A stretch of 64,000 nt of DNA from MGBC124762 sp048201935 (GCA_048201935.1 DBFBGR010000024.1:1-64000), one strand, 5' to 3'; positions 18,424-27,410 are shown, counted from the stretch's first letter. Made by a program: numbers and translations. Notes: generated from the sequence alone by a model not told the origin.

Positions 18424-20718
18424 TTACTTCTTGGTCAGGTAGCGCTGGAACATGGCGGCAGTCTCGGCGCGGGTAGCCAGACCCTGGGGATCCAGCAAGG
18501 TGCCGTTCTTACCGTTCATGATGCCGTTCTGGACGGCCCAGCGCATCGCGTCGGCGGCCCAGTCGGAGATGGACTCCACGTCCTCAAAGCCAGCCATACC
18601 CATGGCGGCGTCCACCTCGGGGGAGTCGGCGTAGCGGTAGAGCATCACAGCCAACTGCTCGCGGGTGATCTCCTTGTCGGGACCGAAGGTGCCGTCCTCA
18701 AAGCCGGTGACAACACCGGTCTCGGCGCACCAGCGGACCGCGTCGGCATACCAGGAGCCGTCCACCACGTCGGGGAAGTCAGCGATCCGGGCACGAGGCT
18801 CGGGGGAGCCGGCCTTGCGCCACAGGATGGTGGCGATCATGGCGCGGGAGGTGTTGGCGTAGGGGGAGAAGGTCTTGTCGGCGGTGCCGTTCATCAGCTT
18901 GTTCTCGGCCACGTAGTTGACTGCGTCGTAGAACCAGTCGCCCTCGACCACGTCGTCAAAGACCAGCTTGTCGGGAGTGGGATTCTCGGGGTCCTTCTGG
19001 GAGCCGTCGGGATTGGTGCCGGTGCCCAGGGGAGGAGGATTGCTCATCTTCTTGCGGATCTCCAGACGGCCGGCGTTGGAGAAGGCGATGGTGTAGTTGG
19101 CGTTGGGCACATCCAGGCCGCTGACCACGATGGCGTACTCGTTGGCCTGCTCCATGACCTCCTCAGTGAGGGTGACCATGGTGCTGGAGACGGTGCCGTC
19201 GTCGTTCAGGGCGTAGAGGGTGTAGCCGGGGGTGCCGGTGAGCTTGTCGTCGCCCACCAGAGCGGTGTTCTCATAGCCGTACAGAGCCTTGACCTCAGCC
19301 ACCTCGGTGCGCACGCGGGCGCTCACGTCCTTGGCGGTGACGGTGATGGCCTTGGGAGCCACGGTCACGGTGCCGGCCAGCTCCTCCACGGGGATGTCGG
19401 TGTAGGCGCCACCGGTGAAGGTGACGGTGTAGGCGTGGTCGCCGGCGGCGGGAATGGCGGCGTCGCCCTTGTCGGTCCAGTTCACGGTGTACTCACCGGT
19501 CACCACAGCGCCGGCCTCGGCCGTGATCTTGCCCTTGTTGATGGTGACCAGGCTGGCCCAGCTATCGCCGTAGGCGGGGTCGGCCTTGACGGTCTTGGCG
19601 CCATCGGAGATGGTGAAGCTGATGTTGGTGACGTTGACCTTGATGGTGGCGGTCTTCTCGCCCACCTTGGCGGTCAGGGTGACCTCGCCGGCGGTAGCGC
19701 CCTTGGCCACGGTCAGGGTGGCGGTGGCGGCGTCAAAGGTCACGCCGTCGGGCAGAGCGCCGGCCTCCCAGGTAACGGTCTGGCCGGTCATGGCGTCGCC
19801 ATACTGGTCCTTCACGTCCACGGCGTAGATCGCGGTGACGGCGTCCTCACCCACAGGGATGACCACGGTGTTCTTGTTGGCGGAAGCGCCCAGCACCTCG
19901 GTGACGGCGGAGACGTTGCGGGAAACGGTCAGGGTAGCGGTCTTGGCGTCGCCCTTGGACTCGCCGGTCTTGGGGGTAGCCTTGATGGTGTACGCGCCGG
20001 CCACGGCCTTGGCGTCCACGGTGATCTTGCCGTCGGCAGCCACGGTGACGCCCTTGCCGCCGGCGGGGGCCTCAACGGTCCAGTCCACAAGGCCGGTGAT
20101 GGTCTTGTCGGAGGTGGAGGTGGCGGTGGCGGTCACGGTAACGGCGTTGGCGCCGTCAGCGGTGGCGGTGTCGGCGCTCAGGGACACGGTGCCCAGGGTG
20201 GGATCAGCGCCCTTGACGGAAGCGGTGCTCTTGACGACAGCAACGGTCCTATCGACCACGCCATCAGTCAGAGTGGTATTGCCAGCGTCCAGCTCGAAGT
20301 CCACATCGCAGCTCTCCACGTCGGCCTTCACTTCGAACTTGTAGGTGACCAGAACAGCGTTGGCCGGCAGGTCATGGCTGGTGCTGGTGATGTCGATGGC
20401 GGCCACATTGGCCACACCATTAGCAGTAGAGACCTCCTGTCCCATAAAGGTCAGGCCGTTCAGGTCCGCGCCAGCCTCGGAACCGGTAAAGGTCAGCACA
20501 TCCTTGTTATACTTCAAGGAGACGCCAATACCGCTGGCCTTAAAGGCCCCATCCTTGCCGGTGGCAACTACGGTGACAGAGCCGGTGTTGCCGGTCTGCA
20601 CCCACTCGCCCACGGTGAAGGTCACGTCCTCACCCGCGGCGGCGGCGGGCACCACCAGGAGCCCGCAGGCCATGACCAGAGCCATGGCCAGAGCCAAGAT
20701 ACGCTTCATGCTTTTCAC
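18424..20718 (-). CDS. SLH surface protein with N-terminal cohesin-like domain
   Basis: A secreted 764-residue protein, third gene of a three-gene operon. It starts at GTG 20718 (AGGAGG eight bases upstream; the ATG nine bases further in is spaced too far). A signal peptide (1-28) is followed by a cohesin-like beta-sandwich (about 30-155: 'GVSLKYNKDVLTFTG...' and 'VLVTYKFEVKADV', the two most typical cohesin strands), Ig-like segments (about 165-400), an MBG/YDG-like segment (about 410-560), a Pro/Asn linker and three SLH domains (about 586-764). It should anchor a dockerin partner to the wall. The cohesin call rests on pattern similarity, so the exact dockerin specificity is unknown. The dockerin gene lies 25 bases upstream. 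Confidence 0.85.
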   Translation of the reverse strand: MKSMKRILALAMALVMACGLLVVPAAAAGEDVTFTVGEWVQTGNTGSVTVVATGKDGAFKASGIGVSLKYNKDVLTFTGSEAGADLNGLTFMGQEVSTANGVANVAAIDITSTSHDLPANAVLVTYKFEVKADVESCDVDFELDAGNTTLTDGVVDRTVAVVKSTASVKGADPTLGTVSLSADTATADGANAVTVTATATSTSDKTITGLVDWTVEAPAGGKGVTVAADGKITVDAKAVAGAYTIKATPKTGESKGDAKTATLTVSRNVSAVTEVLGASANKNTVVIPVGEDAVTAIYAVDVKDQYGDAMTGQTVTWEAGALPDGVTFDAATATLTVAKGATAGEVTLTAKVGEKTATIKVNVTNISFTISDGAKTVKADPAYGDSWASLVTINKGKITAEAGAVVTGEYTVNWTDKGDAAIPAAGDHAYTVTFTGGAYTDIPVEELAGTVTVAPKAITVTAKDVSARVRTEVAEVKALYGYENTALVGDDKLTGTPGYTLYALNDDGTVSSTMVTLTEEVMEQANEYAIVVSGLDVPNANYTIAFSNAGRLEIRKKMSNPPPLGTGTNPDGSQKDPENPTPDKLVFDDVVEGDWFYDAVNYVAENKLMNGTADKTFSPYANTSRAMIATILWRKAGSPEPRARIADFPDVVDGSWYADAVRWCAETGVVTGFEDGTFGPDKEITREQLAVMLYRYADSPEVDAAMGMAGFEDVESISDWAADAMRWAVQNGIMNGKNGTLLDPQGLATRAETAAMFQRYLTKK

Positions 20719-20743
20719 AAAAAATTCCTCCTATATTTTTTAC

Positions 20744-21409
20744 TTAAAATTCAGTGATCTTACCTGTAAAGTAGTTCAGGATCTTCATGCCGTCCTGGAC
20801 GTTGACCTTACCGTCTGTCAGCACATCGGCGGCCAGGAACTGGTTGCCGGTGAGCGTAGTCTTGCCGGTAAAGTGGTTGAAGCACAGCATGGCATCCTGG
20901 GTGTTGATACGAGTGTCGCTGTTCACGTCACCCAGCTTGTAGGCGGCGTAGTAGCCGAAGCTGCCCACCTTGGTGGCGGCGGTGATGTCGCCGGCGTCGG
21001 CGTCGCTGGAGAGGTAGACGGTGTAAGTCGTGCCGTTGACCAGCTCCTTGGGGTAGACCTCAAAGGCGACGGTATCGGCCTGGTCGATGAAGACCACGTT
21101 GCTCTCGGTGGGGGTGCCGGTGGCGTCGTTGAGGACGAACACCAGGTACTGCTGGCCCGAGGTGGCGCCAGAGTAGGTCACCTTCACCTTCACCGCGTCG
21201 GCGTAGACCTCCTTGCCCTCCTGGGTGGTGGGGGTGGACACCACAGTGCCGTCCACCTTCATGGCCTGCATGGTGATCCCGGCGGGGGTGGTCTCCGCCT
21301 TCACGTCGCAGATGCCCGAGGCGGGCGTATCCCCCGCGGCGGCGGCCACAGCGGTGAGACAGAGCACCACCAAGGCCAGAGCAAGAACGATTTTGATTGC
21401 CTTCTTCAT
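20744..21409 (-). CDS. Secreted dockerin type I protein without catalytic domain
   Basis: A 221-residue exported protein. Signal peptide 1-25; an Ig/fibronectin-like beta domain about 35-155; a C-terminal dockerin 158-219 with the expected pair of calcium loops. Loop 1 (161-172, DVNSDTRINTQD) is canonical; loop 2 (195-206, DVLTDGKVNVQD) has Leu where Asn is usual at position 3. Each loop is followed by a helix containing the FTGK pair. Dockerins bind cohesins with high affinity to assemble cellulosome-like complexes on the cell surface. It begins three bases after the stop of the upstream cohesin-SLH gene, whose last codons supply its GGAGG site, and is followed by a second cohesin-like SLH gene. 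Unusually, no enzyme or carbohydrate-binding module is attached. Confidence 0.88.
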   Translation of the reverse strand: MKKAIKIVLALALVVLCLTAVAAAAGDTPASGICDVKAETTPAGITMQAMKVDGTVVSTPTTQEGKEVYADAVKVKVTYSGATSGQQYLVFVLNDATGTPTESNVVFIDQADTVAFEVYPKELVNGTTYTVYLSSDADAGDITAATKVGSFGYYAAYKLGDVNSDTRINTQDAMLCFNHFTGKTTLTGNQFLAADVLTDGKVNVQDGMKILNYFTGKITEF

Positions 21410-21412
21410 TTC

Positions 21413-22543
21413 TTATTGTTCCTCCTTCCTAATATTATCTTGGTATTGGGTCATGATCTTGGCGATCTGGACCCGGCTGGCGGAGCCGGTGGGGCTCAGG
21501 TTCCCGCCGCCGGTGCCTTGGATCAACTCGTGATAGACGCCCCAGTACATGGCGCTCTTGGCCCAGGGGGCGATATCCGCGCTGTCCTGGAACTGCTGGT
21601 CATAGACGGCGGTGAACATCATCTCCATGCCGCTTTGACCGCCGGAATACCGGAAGAGGATGGTCATGGCCTCCTGCCGGGTCAGGGTGCTGTCCGGAGA
21701 GAAGGCGTCCTCCGCCGTTCCCTTCACATAGCCCTGGTGATAGCCCCAGGCGATGGCCTTCTGGAAATCGATGTACTGGTCGGCAATGTCGGTGAAGGGG
21801 GTCTCCCGCTCCTCCGCCGGAGTGCCCGCCAGCCGCCACAGCACGGTGACGAACTGGGCCCGGCTCACCGCCTCGTCGGGACGGAAGGTGCCGTCGGCAT
21901 AGCCCTTGAAGAGGCCCGTCTGGGCCGCCTTCTGGGCGAAGGCCTCGCCCCAGTGGCCCGCAAGGTCGGTGAAGGTCACCGGCTCGGGGTCGGGCTTGGT
22001 CTCGGGCTTCTCCGAGGGCTCAGGCTTGTCCTCGGGCTTAGGCGTGGGCTTGACCTCAGGCTTGGGGTCGGGCTTGGCCTCGTCCTTGGCTCTGCGGAAC
22101 TCGGTGGCCACCTCCATGGGCTCGCCCATCAGGTCGCCGATGATGAACTCCTCCAAAGAGAAGTCGGGGTCGTTGGTGGCCTTGGTGACCTCGAAGGTCA
22201 GCAGGGCGATGACCCCGTCCCCCTCGATGAGCTCCAGGTCGCCCGCGCCCACCGCCGCCTTACCCTTGTTGTCCGGGTTGTAGGCCGCAAACTGGGGCAT
22301 CTTCTCCCCGGGCTCGACGTTCGTGCAGCGAAGGGAATCGTTGTCGTACAGTAAGTAGAACTGGACCATGCCGAAGCCGGGGTTGTTCTCCATCTTGACG
22401 GTGACGGTGAATTCCTCCCCCACCGCCGGCAAGGTCTGTGGGGCCTCCACCACAAAGGTGGCCTCCCCGGCCGCCGCCACGGCGGGCAGCATACCGATCA
22501 GCGCCAGCGCCACAAGGGCCAGCGCTACGAGCTTTCTTCTCAT
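21413..22543 (-). CDS. Cohesin-SLH anchoring protein
   Basis: A 376-residue secreted scaffold. Signal peptide 1-25, one cohesin domain 27-150 (FTVTVKMENNPGFGMVQFYL, YDNDSL, then VIALLTFEV, in the usual order), a Pro/Lys/Glu linker 153-188, and three SLH domains (190-238, 249-298, 318-367). This is the layout of cellulosome anchoring proteins such as SdbA/OlpA-type proteins of Clostridia: the SLH part holds the cell wall and the cohesin captures dockerin proteins. It is the first gene of the operon; the dockerin gene follows after three bases. ATG 22543 has GGGAGG nine bases upstream. Confidence 0.9.
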   Translation of the reverse strand: MRRKLVALALVALALIGMLPAVAAAGEATFVVEAPQTLPAVGEEFTVTVKMENNPGFGMVQFYLLYDNDSLRCTNVEPGEKMPQFAAYNPDNKGKAAVGAGDLELIEGDGVIALLTFEVTKATNDPDFSLEEFIIGDLMGEPMEVATEFRRAKDEAKPDPKPEVKPTPKPEDKPEPSEKPETKPDPEPVTFTDLAGHWGEAFAQKAAQTGLFKGYADGTFRPDEAVSRAQFVTVLWRLAGTPAEERETPFTDIADQYIDFQKAIAWGYHQGYVKGTAEDAFSPDSTLTRQEAMTILFRYSGGQSGMEMMFTAVYDQQFQDSADIAPWAKSAMYWGVYHELIQGTGGGNLSPTGSASRVQIAKIMTQYQDNIRKEEQ

Positions 22544-22619
22544 TCCTCGTCCTCCCTCGCTGTGGTTTGACTAGGATCGCCGGCGCGGGCGCATGATAGC
22601 ACCATTGTCAGCGTTTATC

Positions 22620-22648
22620 ATTTTACATCACTCCGTCGCCGATTGCAA
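22620..22648 (-). promoter_or_regulatory. Promoter of the cohesin/dockerin operon (shared surface-gene type)
   Basis: Minus strand -35 TTGCAA (22643-22648), 17-bp spacer, -10 TAAAAT (22620-22625), about 75 bases before the ATG. The bases after the -35 (TCGGC) match those of the SLH protein A promoter. Confidence 0.75.
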
Positions 22649-22711
22649 TACCTAATTTTGTTCTTTTTATGAAAGATTTTCCACATCCCCGCCCCGGCGG
22701 CGTATTTCCTC

Positions 22712-22740
22712 TTGCCTTTTTATATAATAGGTGCTATAAT
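22712..22740 (+). promoter_or_regulatory. Promoter of the EAL-domain gene
   Basis: -35 TTGCCT (22712-22717), 17-bp spacer, -10 TATAAT (22735-22740). Confidence 0.8.
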
Positions 22741-22795
22741 ATTTCGTTGCAAAGAGATACTTCCAGCAAAAAAGCCAGGAGAGGAGGGCCCGGGC

Positions 22796-24724
22796 ATGAA
22801 TATCGCCTTGCAGTTCAGCGGCATCGTGGTGCTGCTGGTCCTTCTGTTCTTCCACTCCCGGCACAAGACCACCCACCTGGTCACCGAGCGGGTCTTCCGC
22901 TGGGTCATCTGGACGGCCCTGATCTGCCTGGCCTTCGACGCGGGCTCCATTTTGCTCATCAACGCCGCCTTCGCCCCGGGCTCCACGATCCCCCGGCTGC
23001 TGGTGGACTATGTGTGCAAGCTGTATCTGCTCACCCTGCCCGCCATGGGCGTGTCCACGCTGCTCTACATCTGCGCCGACATCTACTACGACCAGCCCAA
23101 AAAGCTCCACGACCGGGGCTACACCTACGGCATTCTGGGCTTTATCGGCATGATCGCTCTGTTCGCCCTGCCCATCGAGTATGTGAAAAACGACGCGGGG
23201 GTGGTCACCAACACCGGCGGCCCCAGCGTCTACGCCGCCTATGTGCTCATCGCCATCTACCTGACCCTCATCATCTTCCACCTCATCTTCGACCGCCGCC
23301 ATCTGGACCGGATGCGGCTGGTGGCGGTGGTGCTGTGGATGACGCTGTGGATCGGCTCCTTCGCGTTGCATCTGCTGGACCACACCCTGCTGCTGGCGGG
23401 CTTTGCCTGCTCGGTGGGCATCCTCATCCTCTACCTGGCCCTGGAAAACCCCGAGGCCAACTTCGACAAGGATACCGGGCTGTTCAGCACCGCCGTGCTC
23501 AACTCCTACCTGCGCCAGCGCTACAGCCGCCCTGGGGACTTCTCCACGCTGTTGCTGCTCTTCGACGGGCCTTTGGACCGGGGCGTGGGCAAAAACAACG
23601 CCGAGAATATCCGCCTGGAGGTGGGCCGGTACGTGGCCGCCCACCGCAACTGGATGGCTTTCCGCCAGGGCGAGACCCGTATCTTCTTCGTCTTCGAGCG
23701 GCCCCAGGACGCCCGGGACGCCCAGGCCAAGCTGGTGCGCTATGTAGAGCAGCGCTGGCCCGACCTGGAGTCCATCTCGGTGCGGCTGCACTGGGTGCTG
23801 ATGCCCAGCGCCCGGATGGTGAACTCCCACGCGTCGTTGCTCTACTTCCTGCTCCACCTCAGCCGCAAGCACTACTTCCAGGAGGACCTCTTGGAGGTGG
23901 ACCAGCGGTTCGTGGACGAGGCCAGGCAGGATCTGAAGATTGAGGGTCTGCTGGACGCCGCCATCCAAAACGACGCCATCGAGGTCTTCTACCAGCCCAT
24001 CTACTCCACCCGGGAGCGGCGCATCACCTCCGCCGAGGCGCTGGTGCGCATCCGGGACGAGGAGGGCAACCTGGTGCCGCCGGGGCTCTTTATCCCCATC
24101 GCGGAGTCCAACGGCATGATATTAGCCTTGGGCAAGCTCATCTTCCAGCACGTGTGCCGCTTCATCAAGCGCCATCCCCTGGAGGAGCTGGGGCTGAACT
24201 ACATCGAGGTGAACCTCTCGGTCATCCAGTGCGCCAGCAACGACCTTGCCACCGACTATATCGACATCATGCGTCGCTTCGGCATCTCCCCCCAGAACAT
24301 CAACCTGGAGATCACCGAGTCGGCCTCCACCGCCACCAAGAAGGTCCTGTTGAAGAACATGAACCAGCTCATCGACTACGGCGCGTCCTTCTCCCTGGAC
24401 GACTTCGGCACCGGCCAGTCCAACCTGAACTATATCATCGACCTGCCCGTGTCCATCGCCAAGTTCGACCGGGCCATGACCCAGTCCTATTTCGTCAGCC
24501 ACAAGGCCCGCCAGGTCATGAGCGCCGCCATCCAGATGATCCACGACATGGGCCTGTCCATCGTCTCCGAGGGCGTGGAGACCCTGGAGGAGCTCCAGGC
24601 CATCGAGGCCCTGGGCATCGAATACATCCAGGGCTTCTTCTTCTCCAAGCCCCTGTCCGAGGCGGAGTTTTTGGACTACCTCAAGGACTTCCAGCCCCCG
24701 GAGAAGAACGAGGCGGCCTCGTAG
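22796..24724 (+). CDS. Membrane c-di-GMP phosphodiesterase (degenerate GGDEF + EAL)
   Basis: A 642-residue regulator. Residues 1-215 contain about seven membrane helices (sensor). A GGDEF-like fold (216-365) begins with the usual DKDTGLF motif, but where GGDEF is expected it reads QGETR (291-295), so cyclase activity is not expected. The EAL domain (about 378-630) keeps the catalytic set: EAL with Glu414 in EALVRIR, Asn473, Glu508 in LEITES, Asp535-Asp536 in DDFGTG, Lys556 and Glu592 in EGVE. It should hydrolyse cyclic di-GMP to pGpG in response to a membrane signal. The ATG at 22796 has GAGGAGGG upstream; single-gene transcript with its own promoter and terminator. Confidence 0.9.
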   Translation: MNIALQFSGIVVLLVLLFFHSRHKTTHLVTERVFRWVIWTALICLAFDAGSILLINAAFAPGSTIPRLLVDYVCKLYLLTLPAMGVSTLLYICADIYYDQPKKLHDRGYTYGILGFIGMIALFALPIEYVKNDAGVVTNTGGPSVYAAYVLIAIYLTLIIFHLIFDRRHLDRMRLVAVVLWMTLWIGSFALHLLDHTLLLAGFACSVGILILYLALENPEANFDKDTGLFSTAVLNSYLRQRYSRPGDFSTLLLLFDGPLDRGVGKNNAENIRLEVGRYVAAHRNWMAFRQGETRIFFVFERPQDARDAQAKLVRYVEQRWPDLESISVRLHWVLMPSARMVNSHASLLYFLLHLSRKHYFQEDLLEVDQRFVDEARQDLKIEGLLDAAIQNDAIEVFYQPIYSTRERRITSAEALVRIRDEEGNLVPPGLFIPIAESNGMILALGKLIFQHVCRFIKRHPLEELGLNYIEVNLSVIQCASNDLATDYIDIMRRFGISPQNINLEITESASTATKKVLLKNMNQLIDYGASFSLDDFGTGQSNLNYIIDLPVSIAKFDRAMTQSYFVSHKARQVMSAAIQMIHDMGLSIVSEGVETLEELQAIEALGIEYIQGFFFSKPLSEAEFLDYLKDFQPPEKNEAAS

Positions 24725-24747
24725 TAACAAAGATATAGACGTGAAAA

Positions 24748-24779
24748 GAGCAGGACGGGTTCCCGTCCTGCTCTTTTTT
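24748..24779. terminator. Bidirectional terminator between the EAL gene and mgtE
   Basis: Stem GAGCAGGACGGG/CCCGTCCTGCTC (24748-24759, 24762-24773), T6 on the right and A4 on the left. Confidence 0.9.
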
Positions 24780-24788
24780 CGCTCTCGC

Positions 24789-26186
24789 TTACGCCCCCAG
24801 GCCCAGCCCCGCCAGCAGCAGCCCCGCCAGGGAGTAGTAGGCCACCACCGCCACCAGGTCGTTGACGGTGGTGATGAGCGGTCCCGAGGCCACCGCCGGG
24901 TCCACCTTCAGCTTGTGGAAGAACATGGGGATCACCGTGCCCACCAAGCTGGAGATGATCATGGCCAAAAACAGCGCCAGCCCCACGCAGCCGGCGATGG
25001 ACAGGCTGGTGGGCAGATCGTAGCCCTTCAAGGCGTACAGATATCCGCTGACGAAGAGAAAGGACAGGCTCCCCAGCAGCAGGCCGTTGGCCCCGCCCAC
25101 CCGCATCTCCTTCCAGGCAAAGCGCAGCTTTTCCCCGCCGGAGATGTTCTCGTCCATCAGCACCCGGATGGTGACGGCCAAAGACTGGGTGCCCACATTG
25201 CCCGCCATGTCCAAAATGAGGGACTGGAAGCTGACCACGATGGCCACCTGGGCCACCACCGCCTCGAAGACCCCCACCACGCTGGACACCACCATGCCAA
25301 GGCCCAGCAGCAAGACCAGCCACGGCAGCCGCTTTTTCATGCTCTGGCCCAGGCTCTCGTGGAGGTCCTCCTCTGCCGTCAGACCGGCCAGCTTGGCATA
25401 GTCCTCGCCCAAGGCGTCGTCCACCGCCTCCACGAGGTCGGTGGCGGTGATGGCCCCGATGACCGCGTCCTGGTCGTCCAGCACGGGGATGGAGTCCTCG
25501 GCGTAGTCCATGAGCCGCTCCATGGTATCGTCGATGCGCTCGGTGGCGTAGACCCGGGGGTAGCTCCGGGAGATGAGCTGGTCCAGGGGCACGTGCTCCC
25601 GGGCGACGATGAGGTCCTTGAGCTCCATGGCCCCGGCGTAGCGGCCCTGGTCGTCGGTGACATAGATGGTATTGATGTTGTCGTTGTCCTTGGCCTGGGC
25701 GATGACCGAGCGCATGGCCTCCTTCACCGTGGCGGTCTCGGGGACCCAGACGAAGTTGGTGGTCATCATGTGGCCGATCTGGTCCTCCTCGAAGGAGACG
25801 ATAAGCCGGATGTCCTCCGCGTCCTCCGCGTCCATCAGACCGATAAGGGCCTCGCGCTTGTCGGCGCTGTCGATGTCCTCCAGCACGTCCACCGCGTCGT
25901 CGGCGTCCATGTTGCCCAGCAACTGGGCCGCCTTTTGGGCGGGCAGCTCGGCCAGGTAGTCGGAGACATTGTCGGTATAGCTCAGCACCTCGGCGGTGCG
26001 CTCCTGGCCCAAAATGCGGTAGAGGGCGCGGCGCTGGGCGCTGTCCAGCTCCTCCAGCGCGGAGGCGATGTCGTTGGCGTGGTAGTCGTCCAGGGCCGCC
26101 CGGACGGCCTCGGCGCTCTGGCCGCTGGTGATGATGGCCAGAATGCGGCCCGTCAGGTCCAGCTCCCTGCGCTCCAACTGCTCCAT
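24789..26186 (-). CDS. mgtE: Magnesium transporter MgtE
   Basis: A 465-residue Mg2+ channel/transporter. The order is the standard one: MgtE N-domain (about 15-130, acidic, DADDAVDVLEDID), paired CBS domains (about 135-255) and five membrane helices (about 285-465) carrying the conserved LILDMAGNVGTQSLAV pore motif. N and CBS domains close the pore when cytoplasmic Mg2+ is high. I chose ATG 26186 with GAGGTG six bases upstream; a GTG at 26195 is also in frame, but its ribosome site would overlap the predicted transcript start. Single gene, convergent with the EAL gene. Confidence 0.9.
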   Translation of the reverse strand: MEQLERRELDLTGRILAIITSGQSAEAVRAALDDYHANDIASALEELDSAQRRALYRILGQERTAEVLSYTDNVSDYLAELPAQKAAQLLGNMDADDAVDVLEDIDSADKREALIGLMDAEDAEDIRLIVSFEEDQIGHMMTTNFVWVPETATVKEAMRSVIAQAKDNDNINTIYVTDDQGRYAGAMELKDLIVAREHVPLDQLISRSYPRVYATERIDDTMERLMDYAEDSIPVLDDQDAVIGAITATDLVEAVDDALGEDYAKLAGLTAEEDLHESLGQSMKKRLPWLVLLLGLGMVVSSVVGVFEAVVAQVAIVVSFQSLILDMAGNVGTQSLAVTIRVLMDENISGGEKLRFAWKEMRVGGANGLLLGSLSFLFVSGYLYALKGYDLPTSLSIAGCVGLALFLAMIISSLVGTVIPMFFHKLKVDPAVASGPLITTVNDLVAVVAYYSLAGLLLAGLGLGA

Positions 26187-26212
26187 ATCTGCCACCTCGC
26201 TTTCCTTTCTCT

Positions 26213-26241
26213 ATTATATCCGCCTTGCGGACATTGTGCAA
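26213..26241 (-). promoter_or_regulatory. Promoter of mgtE
   Basis: Minus strand -10 TATAAT (26213-26218), 17-bp spacer, weak -35 TTGCAC (26236-26241). An M-box riboswitch is excluded because the leader is only about 20 bases. Confidence 0.6.
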
Positions 26242-26258
26242 GGCGGGACTAGTAAATT

Positions 26259-26287
26259 TTGACAAACGGGCCTTTTCGTTGTATGAT
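26259..26287 (+). promoter_or_regulatory. Promoter of the aldose epimerase gene
   Basis: -35 TTGACA (26259-26264), 17-bp spacer, -10 TATGAT (26282-26287). Confidence 0.85.
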
Positions 26288-26324
26288 AGAGAGTACCACA
26301 ATAAAATATAAGGAGGGTCCCATC

Positions 26325-27368
26325 ATGGCAAACAAGTCTGTCCCCTTTGGTAAGCTCCCCGGCGGCAAAAAGGTGGAGCTGGTGACGCTGAAAAAAGGCT
26401 CCATGACCTGTGAGGTCATCACCTACGGCGGCGCGGTGCGCACCCTCACGGTGCCCGACAAGCACGGCAAGAGCGTGGACGTGGTCTTGGGCTTCGACGC
26501 CCTGGAGGACTATGTCCGGCAAGACAAGTACATCGGCGCGCTGGTGGGCCGCTACGGAAACCGCCTGGGCGGGGCCCGGTTCACCCTAAACGGCCAGGTC
26601 TACGACCTGCCCGCCAACGACGGCCCCAACCACCTCCACGGCGGGCCGGAGGGCTTTGACCGGCAGGTGTGGACCATTGAGAAGCTGACCCCGGCCTCGG
26701 TGACCCTTTCCCTGGTCAGCCCCGACGGCCACATGGGCTACCCCGGGACCCTCACCGCCCAGGTGACCTACCGCCTCACCGGCGACGGCCTGGAAATGGA
26801 CTACAAGGCCAAGAGCGACGCCGACACCATCTGCAACCTCACCAACCACGCCTATTTCAACCTGGACGGTCACGACGGCGGCTCCATTGGCCGCCAGTTC
26901 CTCCAGTTGCCTAGCGAGTTCTACACCCCCACCGACCCCCAGAGCATCCCCACCGGCGAGATCGCCTCGGTGGCGGGTACTCCCCTGGACTTCCGCGCCG
27001 GCGCGGCCATCGGCAAGGGCTGGGACAAGGCCTTCGTCCAGCTCAAGCAGGTGGGCGGCTACGACCAGAACTTCGTGGTCCCCGGCCCCGTGGGCGCCCT
27101 GCGCCCGGCGGGCCTGGCCTGGTCGGAGAAGACCGGCATCGCCATGGAGGTCCTCACCACCCAAAGCGGCATCCAGTTCTACTCGGGCAACTACCTGGAC
27201 GGCTGCCCCGCAGGCAAGGGCGGCGCGCCCTACGCCCGGCGCTGCGGCTTCTGCCTGGAGACCCAGACCTTCCCCAACTCCCCCAACCGCCACCACTTCC
27301 CCTCCCCCGTGCTGCCCAAGGGCAAGAGCTACCGCCAGAAGACCATCTACCGCTTTTTTATCCGCTGA
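26325..27368 (+). CDS. galM: Aldose 1-epimerase (mutarotase) GalM
   Basis: A 347-residue galactose mutarotase-like enzyme that interconverts alpha and beta anomers of aldoses. Active-site residues of the family are in place: His105 in NHLHGG, His175 in TNHAYFNL and Glu312 in ETQTFPNSPN. Length is typical. ATG 26325 has AGGAGGG upstream. It has its own promoter and no terminator before the next gene (degV), which has a separate promoter; no other sugar genes adjoin it, so the natural sugar is open. Confidence 0.93.
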   Translation: MANKSVPFGKLPGGKKVELVTLKKGSMTCEVITYGGAVRTLTVPDKHGKSVDVVLGFDALEDYVRQDKYIGALVGRYGNRLGGARFTLNGQVYDLPANDGPNHLHGGPEGFDRQVWTIEKLTPASVTLSLVSPDGHMGYPGTLTAQVTYRLTGDGLEMDYKAKSDADTICNLTNHAYFNLDGHDGGSIGRQFLQLPSEFYTPTDPQSIPTGEIASVAGTPLDFRAGAAIGKGWDKAFVQLKQVGGYDQNFVVPGPVGALRPAGLAWSEKTGIAMEVLTTQSGIQFYSGNYLDGCPAGKGGAPYARRCGFCLETQTFPNSPNRHHFPSPVLPKGKSYRQKTIYRFFIR

Positions 27369-27381
27369 GGACAAAATTCCC

Positions 27382-27410
27382 TTGACATCGTACCAATAAT
27401 CTGGTAATCT
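27382..27410 (+). promoter_or_regulatory. Promoter of degV with overlapping inverted repeat
   Basis: -35 TTGACA (27382-27387), 17-bp spacer, -10 TAATCT (27405-27410). TACCA/TGGTA (27391-27395, 27402-27406) forms an inverted repeat between the two boxes, and AATCT/AGATT (27406-27410, 27424-27428) another just downstream; either could be an operator. Confidence 0.75.

Noticed and set aside
26196..26324. M-box magnesium riboswitch before mgtE
   Set aside because: The predicted leader of about 20 bases is too short for the aptamer.
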